Origin: Oscillospiraceae bacterium
GTDB taxonomy: Bacteria > Bacillota > Clostridia > Oscillospirales > Ruminococcaceae
Assembly (NCBI GenBank): GCA_022787085.1
Contig: JALFVE010000047.1
Span: forward strand, 1 to 64,000
Direction of reading: 5' to 3'
DNA length: 64,000 bases
A model generated the notes under the pieces. It was not told the DNA's origin, did no database searches, and saw only the letters and a list, made by a program, of their open reading frames with translations. The position numbers and the translations under genes were made by a program. Shown in pieces: positions 36,089 through 44,796 of the stretch. Position 1 is the stretch's first letter, and each line of letters begins with the position of its first letter.

Positions 36089-39000
36089 ATGATACAAAGG
36101 ATATGGGAATATTACGGAGAATTAGCTCGGGTAACAGGAAGGAAATCCGATGGGACTCTGCGCCCCTATTCTCTGGAATCGGTTTTTTATAATGGCAGCA
36201 GGCTAAAGGACGCTGCGGCTCAGAATGAGCTTGTGCGGGCTTTTCTGGGGGATAAAACAGTACAGCTTGCCGCAGGTGCGGAGGATGTATCCGAGGAAAG
36301 GCTTGCACCGTTTCTCAGCAGTGTGACCCCACCCTATGCCGAACAGATAAGAGCAATACAGAATGCCCTGACAAATCCCATATCCCTGATACAAGGTCCT
36401 CCGGGAACGGGAAAAACAGAAATGATACTGAACCTTATCTCAGCCATACGCAATATATATCCCGACAAAACAATCGCCGTTGTATCCTGCAATGCCGAAG
36501 CCATCAGGAATATCATCGAAAAGATACAAGAGGGCAAGGATAAGGACAGTATGCTTGCGGATATCCATAAGCGATTTGCCGTGCTTGGCTCATCAAAGGT
36601 GCGGCTCGGCTGGAAGGGATATCTGGAAAGTACGGGCTTCAATACCGATGGGACTTTTGATGATTTCGGAAAAATAGACCCCTCTCACCTTGAAATGTTC
36701 CCCATCTTTTCAAGCACGATCCATTCGCTGAGAAGGATATTTTCAACCAAAAGCGGCTTTGACAATCAGTTTGATTATGTCATAGCGGATGAATGTTCGC
36801 AGGTAAGCATCACGCTGGGACTTGCGGCAATGAGCTGCGCAAAAAATCTTGTACTGATAGGCGATACCAATCAGCTGCCGCCCATCATACCCGATCATGC
36901 AAGGGAGCTTAACAGGGAATATGATGACATTCCCGATGTTTACAAGGAAACCGACGGGAAAAGCTTTCTCAGCGCCTGCGAGGAGGTTTTCGGGGACAGG
37001 ATAAGCTCTGTAATGCTTGATATGCATTACCGCTGCCATCCCTCAATAATCGGCTTCTGCAATGAATATGTTTACGACGGCAGGCTGAAGATAATGTCAC
37101 GGGATGACGGCGAATTTCGTATCCGTGCGGTATGGTACGAGGGCGAATACTGCGAAAATATCAAGACCCCCGAGCAGGGTGACATTGACGGCAAGCGGAA
37201 TATGCGCCAGATAGAGATATTCATGCGTGAGGAATTGCCCCGAATAAAAGAAGCCCTGCTGGGTGAGCCGCAGCTCAGCGTATGCGTGATCTCGCCATTC
37301 AGAGTGCAGCTGGCAATACTACAGAAAAAGCTTCTTGAAGCAGGCTTAGAAGCGCAGCTTGAGCAAAGCGACCCCGATGATAATAAAACGGAGCATATAT
37401 TAAAGCTGACTGCCCACAGATCTCAGGGAAAGGGCTTTGATATGGTGTATATGTTCACCGTTGAGGATTATGTCTCAAGCCCGAAGCCGTGGTGTCAGCA
37501 GAAGCGGCTGGTGAATGTGGCGGTATCGAGATCGAAGAAGGAATTTTGCATAATAACCTCTGCCCAGTGGCTTCCCGAAAGACTTCAGCAGGAGCTTTCG
37601 GGATATATCCTGCCTGTTCCCGCATCCGCCGAAAATGACAAGGACGAAATGTTCTATTGCAAAATGCTCAGATATATTTCCGAGCATTGCCCCGAGCCTC
37701 GGGGAGAATTTGGTCTGCATAAAGCGTCAATGACCTCCGTTTTTGACAAGATCCCTTTTTACAGGCAGCTATGTTCAACAGGCAGGGACTGCAAAGATGT
37801 AAATTCTGCCCCATCCCATTGTATGCGTGACGCACTGAGAAAAAAATACGGAGATACCTATTCCATATTATACGAAGTGCCCCTTAAATTCATTGAGCAG
37901 ACGGAAACTGCAGGCTGTACCGACGAAGCCCTGCTTGATTTCAGGGAAAGCTCCGCTCTTGACATTGTGCTGTGCATGGGAAAAGAGATCAGAGCAATTA
38001 TCGAGGTCGACGGCGCATATCATCGCTTGAATGAATACCGGAAGAAATGTGATGAAAAAAAGGACAGATGGCTGAGAGATATCCTGAAAGCCGACAGCAT
38101 ATATCTTCGTTTTCCCACCGACGGCACCTCCGATTCGGAAATGGATATCATCGAAAGAGCGCTGAATAGCCCCGATGATATCACACTGACCATAAAAGAC
38201 GAGGCTGTGGACTTCTGCCGCACAATGACCGAAGCCATCAACAGAAAGGAGCTTCTGTTGCAGGAGCTTCACAGTACCGTTTCAAAATGTCTGGAAGGAG
38301 TAAAGAAAAAAACAGAGGGCAGCATATCGGAGGAAACCGAAAAAGAACTCGGCAAAATGAATTATCGGAACGCAGACGAAATTTCCTATGATGAGGAGCT
38401 TGGAAAGCAGTTTTATCTGTGCCGCTATGGCATAGCCTATGCCTTTGAATATGCGCTGATGTATGAGCTTGTAATGCGCTCCTATATGAAAAATGGCAGA
38501 GAAGCCCATGATCTGGGCGTGTTTTCCTTCGGCAGCGGAGCCCTGCCCGACGCATGGGCAATGGCGTATTCCAAGGCACGTCTCACAGCGGAGGATATAT
38601 CCATGGGAGATTGCAGGCTGTATTATAAGGGCATTGATATCGCTTCATGGAACGATAGCTTCATTTCTGAGGAAATCGGCGCAGAGCTGTTTAAAAATTT
38701 TAAGCTTTTTAATGATGATATAAATGAATTTATAGACCGCAGGCTTAAAAGGAATGTATATCATAATATACTCATGTTCCCGAAAATCCTCAATGAGCTG
38801 AGCGATGACTATATTGAAAAAATGACCCAAAAGCTCAGGAGCTGCAATTATTCTCTTGATGAATACTATGTCTGCATAAGCCACAGTCGAAGTCATTTTG
38901 CAAACGGCGGCGCAGAAGCGGCTGAGAAGATAGTCGGGGCAATAAATCACAGCAATGAATTTGAAGTGTGCAGCAATATATATGAAATGACAGGTGAAAG

Positions 39001-39307
39001 CACCCTGTCCGCACTGAAAACATGGAACATTTCCCCGGAGGATGAGCCTATTGATATCACCTCACCCGAAAATCGGGAGCAGTTTGGGGGAATAAACACA
39101 CATCTCAGCTGCTATGTATTCAGAAGCAGCCTTGCAGGCAGCGGCATAGATGCGGCGGAAATATCCGAAATAAATCCCGATTTTACCCATCAAAGCACGG
39201 AAAAATACATGAAAGCCCTTGCCCTGAGGCTTCCCGAGGTCAGAGCACATCAGAATGTCAGGGTCAGTCAGATGGTATTCCAGATCATCAGACTGAGAAG
39301 GAAATAA
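36089..39307 (+). CDS. SF1 helicase - DUF2726-like nuclease - methyltransferase-like fusion
   Basis: A 1072-residue protein. Residues about 85-530: UPF1/Dna2-like superfamily 1 helicase with Walker A GPPGTGKT (103-110), DECSQVS (Asp234-Glu235), GDTNQLPP (motif III), MHYRCHP (IV), HRSQGKGFDMVYMF (V) and VNVAVSRSKKEF (VI). About 560-690: restriction-endonuclease-like region resembling DUF2726/DUF559, with the LDIVLC and IEVDGAYHR acids and a following Lys/Asp-rich helix. About 740-1072: a Rossmann-like tail with FSFGSGALPDAWA (Gly815-Gly817) and YYKGIDIASW, which looks like SAM methyltransferase motifs I and II; this is my inference. The combination suggests nucleic acid unwinding and cutting. 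It is the last gene of the KAP operon. Confidence 0.85.
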   Translation: MIQRIWEYYGELARVTGRKSDGTLRPYSLESVFYNGSRLKDAAAQNELVRAFLGDKTVQLAAGAEDVSEERLAPFLSSVTPPYAEQIRAIQNALTNPISLIQGPPGTGKTEMILNLISAIRNIYPDKTIAVVSCNAEAIRNIIEKIQEGKDKDSMLADIHKRFAVLGSSKVRLGWKGYLESTGFNTDGTFDDFGKIDPSHLEMFPIFSSTIHSLRRIFSTKSGFDNQFDYVIADECSQVSITLGLAAMSCAKNLVLIGDTNQLPPIIPDHARELNREYDDIPDVYKETDGKSFLSACEEVFGDRISSVMLDMHYRCHPSIIGFCNEYVYDGRLKIMSRDDGEFRIRAVWYEGEYCENIKTPEQGDIDGKRNMRQIEIFMREELPRIKEALLGEPQLSVCVISPFRVQLAILQKKLLEAGLEAQLEQSDPDDNKTEHILKLTAHRSQGKGFDMVYMFTVEDYVSSPKPWCQQKRLVNVAVSRSKKEFCIITSAQWLPERLQQELSGYILPVPASAENDKDEMFYCKMLRYISEHCPEPRGEFGLHKASMTSVFDKIPFYRQLCSTGRDCKDVNSAPSHCMRDALRKKYGDTYSILYEVPLKFIEQTETAGCTDEALLDFRESSALDIVLCMGKEIRAIIEVDGAYHRLNEYRKKCDEKKDRWLRDILKADSIYLRFPTDGTSDSEMDIIERALNSPDDITLTIKDEAVDFCRTMTEAINRKELLLQELHSTVSKCLEGVKKKTEGSISEETEKELGKMNYRNADEISYDEELGKQFYLCRYGIAYAFEYALMYELVMRSYMKNGREAHDLGVFSFGSGALPDAWAMAYSKARLTAEDISMGDCRLYYKGIDIASWNDSFISEEIGAELFKNFKLFNDDINEFIDRRLKRNVYHNILMFPKILNELSDDYIEKMTQKLRSCNYSLDEYYVCISHSRSHFANGGAEAAEKIVGAINHSNEFEVCSNIYEMTGESTLSALKTWNISPEDEPIDITSPENREQFGGINTHLSCYVFRSSLAGSGIDAAEISEINPDFTHQSTEKYMKALALRLPEVRAHQNVRVSQMVFQIIRLRRK

Positions 39308-39467
39308 TACTAATAACCATTTAACCTATGGACAAAATACGGTGTCTATAATACGCCCACTCGTCGTCAAGCTCCCTTGCCGGGCGACAGCCCGCCTGCG
39401 GTCGCTTTCCTAGATTGGGCGCATTATATCCACCGTCTTTATCCATAGAACAAATGGTTATTAGTAT
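39307..39467. mobile_element. 161-bp MITE related to the neighbouring IS630 element
   Basis: The ends ATACTAATAACCATTT and AAATGGTTATTAGTAT are perfect inverted repeats extended imperfectly to about 50 bp. Its left 34 bp (ATACTAATAACCATTTAACC then TATGGACAAAAT) closely match the reversed right end of the IS630 element at 42144. It abuts the helicase stop codon and has no coding capacity. Confidence 0.8.
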
Positions 39468-39473
39468 AAAAAA

Positions 39474-39512
39474 CGCAGCCGTTATTGACATGATTAGTCA
39501 ATAACGGCTGCG
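39474..39512 (-). terminator. Terminator of the chemotaxis receptor gene
   Basis: CGCAGCCGTTATTGAC and GTCAATAACGGCTGCG form a 16-bp perfect stem just past the receptor stop codon on the minus strand. Confidence 0.85.
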
Positions 39513-39529
39513 AATATTATGTAAATATG

Positions 39530-40897
39530 TTATTTGAATTTTTTCACAATATCGTTCATTCTCTTGACCTCGTCGGTAACGGAGCGGGCAGTGTCTGCGC
39601 TTCTTTCGGAGGTCCGTGAGATCTGCGCCACCACCTCGGAGATCTGTTCCATCTTGATCTTCACAGCCTCGGCGGAAGCGGACTGGCTGTCTGCAAGGCG
39701 CTTTATCTCCTCGGACTGCCTTGCACTCTCCTCGGAAATTCGTATAGCGTCGTTCATCTTGTCGGCAATTCCCTCTGCAAGAACGGTACCTTTGTTAACA
39801 GCCTCAATGCTTGTAACAATGAGGGAAGAGGTGTTCTTGGCAGCCTCGGCGGACTTGTTTGCGAGATTCCTTACCTCGTCGGCAACCACCGCAAAGCCCT
39901 TGCCTGCGTCACCCGCACGAGCCGCCTCAACAGCGGCGTTCAGCGCCAGTATATTTGTCTGGAAAGCAATGTCCTCGATGGTTTTGATAATGCTCTCAAT
40001 CTCTCTCGAAGCCTTAGCGATGTCCTCCATGGCGCTGACCATATGACGGACCTCTTCGTTGCTGGAGCAAAGAGTCTCATTGCTCTTTTTTGCGGATTCC
40101 GAAGCGCTTTCGGACTCTCTGAGACTGAGATGAGCCTGCTCGGTGATGTTGCCGATATCGGCAGCGATATTGCCGATAGTGGCCTCCTGCTCCTCGGCGT
40201 CGGCGCTGAGCGAGGAGGATATCTGCTCCATAAGTGAAGCGGTGCTGTTAAGGCTGGAGGAGATCTCTGCAATGCGTGCAACCACATCACCCTGCTTCTG
40301 CATAAGCTCTTTGTTGCCGTTCACCTGTTCGTTCATCTGCTCGAGAATACCCGAAGCCTCCTGCTCGGCAGCCCTCGACTGACCGATATACTTTAAGCTC
40401 TGATTGATAAAATAAATTATCAGCGTGGCGCAGATGTTCATTCCGAGAATGCCCTTGATAAGAAATTCCAGCCCAGCGCCCTGATAGAAAAAGTCTTTGA
40501 AAAATATTGCTCCGATAACGGCAATATCCATTATCACCCAGTGTATCTTCAGATTAAGAATATTGTAATAAATGGAGGCGATGGTCATAGAAGCCAGCAT
40601 CAGCGGGAACATACCGTGCATTTCGTGCTTTGAAGCGGAAATGAGGATAATAGCCAATAATTGCCCCTGAGAGAGTATCATTCCCCTGACCGAATTGCTG
40701 ACCTTACCATTAAGAATCATCACAGCCCCCGGAATGATAATTCCGATCGCAATAGTCACGATTCCGACCGCCGCAGCTCCCGCAATAAGATTTACGATAC
40801 CGAAAATAAGGCACACGCCCGCAATAAATATCATATGCATTTTGATCATTTTTTCGGATATGGTAATAAGCTCGTTGGTTTCGTTTTTTTCGGTCAT
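39530..40897 (-). CDS. Methyl-accepting chemotaxis protein
   Basis: A 455-residue membrane receptor. The N-terminal 165 residues contain about six hydrophobic helices with little extracytoplasmic sequence, so the signal is probably sensed within or near the membrane. A coiled-coil region leads to the signalling hairpin with its conserved tip ([22 protein letters not shown]) and flanking methylation helices, ending [10 protein letters not shown]. No HAMP domain is obvious. No other chemotaxis genes are nearby. It lies between a MITE and an IS, with its own terminator. Confidence 0.92.
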   Translation of the reverse strand: MTEKNETNELITISEKMIKMHMIFIAGVCLIFGIVNLIAGAAAVGIVTIAIGIIIPGAVMILNGKVSNSVRGMILSQGQLLAIILISASKHEMHGMFPLMLASMTIASIYYNILNLKIHWVIMDIAVIGAIFFKDFFYQGAGLEFLIKGILGMNICATLIIYFINQSLKYIGQSRAAEQEASGILEQMNEQVNGNKELMQKQGDVVARIAEISSSLNSTASLMEQISSSLSADAEEQEATIGNIAADIGNITEQAHLSLRESESASESAKKSNETLCSSNEEVRHMVSAMEDIAKASREIESIIKTIEDIAFQTNILALNAAVEAARAGDAGKGFAVVADEVRNLANKSAEAAKNTSSLIVTSIEAVNKGTVLAEGIADKMNDAIRISEESARQSEEIKRLADSQSASAEAVKIKMEQISEVVAQISRTSERSADTARSVTDEVKRMNDIVKKFK

Positions 40898-41027
40898 ATA
40901 TATCCCACCCTTTTCGGTAATTTTTATGGAAAAAATTTCATTTTGATTATACCATAATACGGCATCAAAGTCAAGCAGGAAATATCAGGCTATTGTTATT
41001 GCTTTTTTGTTTCATACTAAACACCAT

Positions 41028-41528
41028 TTAAAAACAGGATAAAATCCAATCTCTACCTGTAATGCTTTTGATAGTTTCTTTAGACAATGAGCAGATAGTA
41101 TCGCAAAGCCTGTCAACAACCTTTTGAAGTGTTTGAAACACTTCGTTTTTAAAACCACGTTTTCGAATCTCTTTCCATATCTGCTCAATTGGGTTCATTT
41201 CCGGAGTATACGGCGGAATAAAAATCAGTTCAATATTTTCAGGTATTCTTAATGAACCTGATTTATGCCAAGCAGCTCCGTCACACGCCAATATGATTTT
41301 ATCTCTTGGAAATGTATTCGATAACTCTTCCAAAAACACATTCATACTTTCAGTATTGCAATATGGCATAACAACAAAACAGCTTTCACCTGTAAGCGGT
41401 TCAACTGCGCCATAGACATATCTATATTCTCTTATATGATGGCAAGGGACAGATGGTCTTTTCTTCTTTTCACACCAACAATATTTCGGCTTATTTATCC
41501 TGCCAAAACCTGCTTCGTCCTGAAACAT
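41028..41528 (-). CDS. IS630 transposase, DDE catalytic part (orfB)
   Basis: 166 residues from the listed start, but the frame is open upstream to at least 41600, so translation most likely enters from orfA by frameshift. It holds the DDE triad of IS630/Tc1 transposases: Asp in MFQDEAGFGR, Asp in LACDGAAWH, and Glu in NPIEQIWKEIRKR. It cuts and joins element ends at TA targets. With orfA the fused product is about 350 residues, the normal length for the family. Confidence 0.88.
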   Translation of the reverse strand: MFQDEAGFGRINKPKYCWCEKKKRPSVPCHHIREYRYVYGAVEPLTGESCFVVMPYCNTESMNVFLEELSNTFPRDKIILACDGAAWHKSGSLRIPENIELIFIPPYTPEMNPIEQIWKEIRKRGFKNEVFQTLQKVVDRLCDTICSLSKETIKSITGRDWILSCF

Positions 41529-41578
41529 AAGACGGACATTCTCATATTTATCACAGTTTAAATCACTAAAGTTACCCT

Positions 41579-42076
41579 CTACTGTTGTTTTAATTTTTTT
41601 GAGGCTTTTATGGCCTCGTCACTTGCTTTTTGTGGGTGTTTGCTTCTTGGCATTACTTTGCGCCAACCATGACGTTCTAACATTCGATAAATCTGGCTTC
41701 CTCCAATGGAATGTCCAACTTTTTCAATGTATGCAGCTTTCATTTCGTTAAGATCTACGATTTGACCTGCTTCGGCTTGTTTGGTGTATGCTGAAAGGAA
41801 TTCTTTTTCTTCTTCGAAACTAAGATTTCTATGCATTCCGATTCGCTCCTTGGGAAGAAGTGCTTTTATTCCGTCGTCGTTAATATATGCGCTTACCCAT
41901 TGACTTACCATTTTATCGGACGTATCTAATTTTTCAGCTATTTCGTGATTCGTTAATCCTTCTCCCCGAAGCTGTACTGCGTGCAAACGTCTATCAACTT
42001 TTTTGTCTGTTATTGTTTTTCTTATTTCTTTTATTTCAGCCGCATTTTCTGCACTGATTTTATATGTTTTAGGCAT
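41579..42076 (-). CDS. IS630 transposase, DNA-binding part (orfA)
   Basis: 165 residues with a helix-turn-helix of the homeodomain-like class (RGEGLTNHEIAEKLDTSDKMVSQW) and a second winged-helix-like segment (MLERHGWRKVMPRSKHPQK). It binds the terminal repeats. The frame ends a few codons after an A7 run, where a -1 shift leads into orfB. As a stand-alone product it may act as an inhibitor of transposition. Confidence 0.85.
   Translation of the reverse strand: MPKTYKISAENAAEIKEIRKTITDKKVDRRLHAVQLRGEGLTNHEIAEKLDTSDKMVSQWVSAYINDDGIKALLPKERIGMHRNLSFEEEKEFLSAYTKQAEAGQIVDLNEMKAAYIEKVGHSIGGSQIYRMLERHGWRKVMPRSKHPQKASDEAIKASKKLKQQ
41594..41600 (-). other. A7 slippery site for -1 frameshifting in the transposase
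   Basis: On the minus strand, TCA AAA AAA TTA in the orfA frame becomes AAA AAA ATT AAA ACA in the -1 frame, which is open through to orfB. This is the usual programmed shift in this family. Confidence 0.75.
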
Positions 42077-42150
42077 TTCTCATCACCAAGTATATTATAC
42101 CATATTTCTTCGATTTTGTCTATAGTTTAATTGGTGGTTAGTATCATATA

Positions 42151-42180
42151 TTGACAATAGACAACAAATTATGATATAAT
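42151..42180 (+). promoter_or_regulatory. Promoter of the second zinc-ribbon/LRR gene
   Basis: TTGACA and TATAAT with 18-bp spacing. The -35 box begins only 6 bp after the IS630 right end. Confidence 0.65.
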
Positions 42181-42270
42181 TTTAACAGATTCCTGTTCGG
42201 CTTTGCAAATGGAATGATACGGTTATAAGCCGAATGGGTACAATTTGAATTTTAATGGGGGAAATGGATC

Positions 42271-43863
42271 ATGATATGCAATTCCTGCGGCAAAGAGCTT
42301 CCCGAGGGAAAAAAGTTCTGCATTTTCTGCGGAGCGAAGATAGTTTTGAAAAAGATATGTGCCGAATGTGGCTCCGAGCTTGAGCCTGATGCGGAGTTCT
42401 GCGGTGAATGCGGAACAAAATACAGCGGCGGGGCAGCTGCACCTGCTGCTAAAAAAACCGAAAGAAAGCCTGCTTCCGGGGGAAGAAAGGCTGCACCCGG
42501 GCGTCCCGCTCCCGATAAGTTCAAGGTGCCTGCCAATGCTGTAGTTATCCCTAAGAATATCGCCGAATCGGAGGACGAGGACGAAATAAAGGAATTTTTC
42601 AGCGGCTATTCGGGCAGGAAGGTGTTTACCTTTGCTTCCGATGTTTCCTTTGCTGCCGAGAACCTTTTCTGTAATGCAGGAGATATTTCCGCTGAGAGCA
42701 TTTATGTACCCGACAATGTTAAGGTAGTTAAGTGGCATGCCCTCGATTGTGAATCCATAAAGAATGTATATTTTGCTGAGGGTGTAAGATATATTGATCA
42801 TAATTTCGATGGCAATATTGAGCATATTATGCTGTATGAGAGTACAAAGTCAGAAGAGAGCTTAGATAAATATAACATCAAGATCGATTACAGAGCGAGA
42901 ACAAACTTTGAGCCTCCTGCCGATGCGGTAACAATACCGAGGGCATTTGTTGAAGGGGACGTTGAATGCGGAGAAATCTCAAAAAGCATTCGCCTTATTA
43001 CAGAGAATCCCGACTGTTATGATTTTGTTATTGAGCCGGGCACTAAAAGGATAGGGAGGGGTACATGTTCCGGAAATAACTGGGAATGTAGGGATATATG
43101 GGGAGGAATCGTTCTTTATCTTCCGGATTCGGTCGAAGAGATCGCCGACTCAGCTTTCTATGACAATATAGTTACTTCCATAAACTTTCCTGCTTCTCTG
43201 AAAAGAATCGGAAAGTGTACGATGGACGATCTGAAAATGAGGAAGGTATTTTTTCCTTATGGAGTTGAGGAAATAAGCTCCTGCCCCGAAGCTGCCGAGG
43301 AAGTAGTAATTCCCGATTCTGTAAAGATAATTGGCGCGGGTACATTCAGCAGATGCCCAAAGCTTAAAAAGCTTGAGCTGCCAAATTCCGTTGAAAAAAT
43401 CAACTCCGGTGCATTTCCGAGTAGTGGTCTGAAAATGGAATCGCTGGTATCGCTTACAATGCCGGAACAAGCTGTTATTACCGATGATTACGGCAATACC
43501 GGCAGTCTCACTCTGAAAGACCTTCCGAAGCTTAATATGCTGAAGCTTCCGGAAACAATAAAAGGATTTGGATATTTATATGTTAATGGCGAGTATTATC
43601 ATGGCGTGTGTTTTGAAAACCTGCCCTCTCTGAGAAGCCTTACCATTCCTCAGGGTACAGAATGGGTCGAATATAAGGCATTTGAAGGCTGTAATGCACT
43701 GGAAGCATTAATGGTGCCATACGGAACAAAGCTATATGAAGAGCACGGTCGCTCAGGAATTGCTGATACAGTTGAAAAAGCAGATGATGATTTTCGTATA
43801 TTACTTCGTTCTCCAACTTATTCACCCGAAGAGACCAAAAAAATTCAGATAATCAGATATTGA
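42271..43863 (+). CDS. Double zinc-ribbon plus leucine-rich-repeat protein, paralogue
   Basis: A 530-residue protein of the same design as the one at 12295: two zinc ribbons at 3-50 (CNSCGKELPEGKKFCIFCG and CAECGSELEPDAEFCGECG), a basic Pro/Ala/Lys linker to about 80, then a long LRR_5/BspA-like region with units such as IVLYLPDSVEEIADSAFYDN and LKKLELPNSVEKINSGAF. Both paralogues also share a short motif after the linker (PxNAVVIPKNI here, PANLTKSDD there). There is no signal peptide or membrane helix. A GGGGG site precedes the ATG. Function is unknown; zinc ribbons suggest nucleic acid or protein contacts and the LRR suggests partner binding. Confidence 0.85.
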   Translation: MICNSCGKELPEGKKFCIFCGAKIVLKKICAECGSELEPDAEFCGECGTKYSGGAAAPAAKKTERKPASGGRKAAPGRPAPDKFKVPANAVVIPKNIAESEDEDEIKEFFSGYSGRKVFTFASDVSFAAENLFCNAGDISAESIYVPDNVKVVKWHALDCESIKNVYFAEGVRYIDHNFDGNIEHIMLYESTKSEESLDKYNIKIDYRARTNFEPPADAVTIPRAFVEGDVECGEISKSIRLITENPDCYDFVIEPGTKRIGRGTCSGNNWECRDIWGGIVLYLPDSVEEIADSAFYDNIVTSINFPASLKRIGKCTMDDLKMRKVFFPYGVEEISSCPEAAEEVVIPDSVKIIGAGTFSRCPKLKKLELPNSVEKINSGAFPSSGLKMESLVSLTMPEQAVITDDYGNTGSLTLKDLPKLNMLKLPETIKGFGYLYVNGEYYHGVCFENLPSLRSLTIPQGTEWVEYKAFEGCNALEALMVPYGTKLYEEHGRSGIADTVEKADDDFRILLRSPTYSPEETKKIQIIRY

Positions 43864-43867
43864 TACA

Positions 43868-43913
43868 AAAAAAGTGACGGGAACGCTGAAAAATGCGTTC
43901 CCGTCACTTTTTT
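43868..43913. terminator. Bidirectional terminator between LRR and GH16 genes
   Basis: AAAAAAGTGACGGGAACGC and GCGTTCCCGTCACTTTTTT form a 19-bp stem with A and T tracts, shared by the two convergent genes. Confidence 0.85.
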
Positions 43914-43925
43914 GTTTATATTGGG

Positions 43926-44708
43926 TCATTCCTCAAAAGGCACAAAGGAAATTCTCTCATATTCGGCAGTAAGGGGCAATGTGCTGTCATCAAAGGCATT
44001 GAGCCAACTGTCAACACCCGTTCCGCACCATGCGTTCATCATAATTTTTCCGTTGGTGGAGGGGATATTGCTGTCAGCGGAATAAACCTCGATTCCGTCA
44101 ACAAACCAGACTATCTTATCCTTGTGCCATTCAAAGGCATAGTCGTGAAAATCCTCCGAAGCGTCAAAGCCCAGGTCGTGCAGATATTCGTGATCACCCT
44201 TGCCGTCGGTGAAATAATTGAACTGGACCTTTGTGGTGTCCTTGCCAAGTATCTCAATATCTATCTCGTCCCATGGATTATTATCCGAGGGACCCGTGTA
44301 GGTAAAAAACGAGGAAACCACGCCGTCGTTTCTGATAGCCTTCATTCTGACCTCGTAACGTCCGTAGCCGTAAAACTCCTTTGAGCGGTATTCGCCTCCC
44401 GAATAGGGCACCGAGCCGTCCATTTTGTCCTTGTCAATGATAAGCTGCATTCTGCCGTTTTCAAAGGTGCAGTTGTCCTTTCTCCAGGTGACGTTGAACA
44501 TACTTCCGTTGCACCAGCCGTCCGCAGGCTCAAAAAGCTCCGAGGCGCCATTTGAGAAATTCACCGAGGAAATGTCTGCAGGGGTCGTGACAGCTTCGAT
44601 GTCTGCCGCAGGGATATCCGTATGTTCCGTCTTGCCGCCGCAGGAGCAGAACAGCATCGAGCAGGAAAGCAAAACCGAGGCAAGCTTTAAAATCAGATTT
44701 TTATTCAT
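43926..44708 (-). CDS. GH16 licheninase lipoprotein (endo-beta-1,3-1,4-glucanase)
   Basis: A 260-residue secreted lipoprotein (signal peptide ending LFCSC) with a single GH16 jelly-roll catalytic domain. The family signature DEIDIEILGKDTTKVQFNYF contains the catalytic Glu-x-Asp-x-x-Glu set, and NGSMFNVTWRKDN and GEYRSKEFYGYGRYEVRMKA match bacterial lichenases. It should cut mixed-linkage beta-glucan (lichenan, cereal beta-glucan) at the cell surface. It is placed beside an AraC regulator, sugar-binding lipoprotein and GH5 enzyme that would take up and finish the oligosaccharides. An inverted repeat lies in its upstream region. Confidence 0.92.
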   Translation of the reverse strand: MNKNLILKLASVLLSCSMLFCSCGGKTEHTDIPAADIEAVTTPADISSVNFSNGASELFEPADGWCNGSMFNVTWRKDNCTFENGRMQLIIDKDKMDGSVPYSGGEYRSKEFYGYGRYEVRMKAIRNDGVVSSFFTYTGPSDNNPWDEIDIEILGKDTTKVQFNYFTDGKGDHEYLHDLGFDASEDFHDYAFEWHKDKIVWFVDGIEVYSADSNIPSTNGKIMMNAWCGTGVDSWLNAFDDSTLPLTAEYERISFVPFEE

Positions 44709-44769
44709 AATGATCCACCGTCCTTCCGACTATTATCATAGCATATCCTGCAAGCAGATAATATCATAT

Positions 44770-44789
44770 TTTTGATATGAATATCAAAA
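44770..44789. promoter_or_regulatory. Inverted-repeat candidate operator upstream of GH16
   Basis: TTTTGATAT-GA-ATATCAAAA is a perfect 9-bp inverted repeat about 60 bp upstream of the GH16 start. A 16/20 match is found upstream of the sugar-binding protein gene (45599), which suggests a shared site for the AraC regulator encoded between them. Confidence 0.5.
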
Positions 44790-44796
44790 TTTTGCA

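Larger units (their letters stand above)
41014..42144 (-). mobile_element. IS630-family insertion sequence
   Basis: About 1.13 kb bounded by ATACTAAACACCATTTAA (left) and ...TTAATTGGTGGTTAGTAT (right), imperfect inverted repeats with TA immediately inside the outer A/T, consistent with TA target duplication. It holds two overlapping minus-strand frames encoding an HTH part and a DDE part that join by -1 frameshifting. The element lies between the chemotaxis receptor and the second zinc-ribbon/LRR gene. It is apparently intact and has the same terminal sequence as the MITEs in this window. Confidence 0.88.

Noticed and set aside
41028-42076. Transposase broken by a frameshift mutation
   Set aside because: The break is at an A7 run with the -1 frame open into orfB, the normal programmed frameshift of IS630 elements. 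The element is treated as intact.
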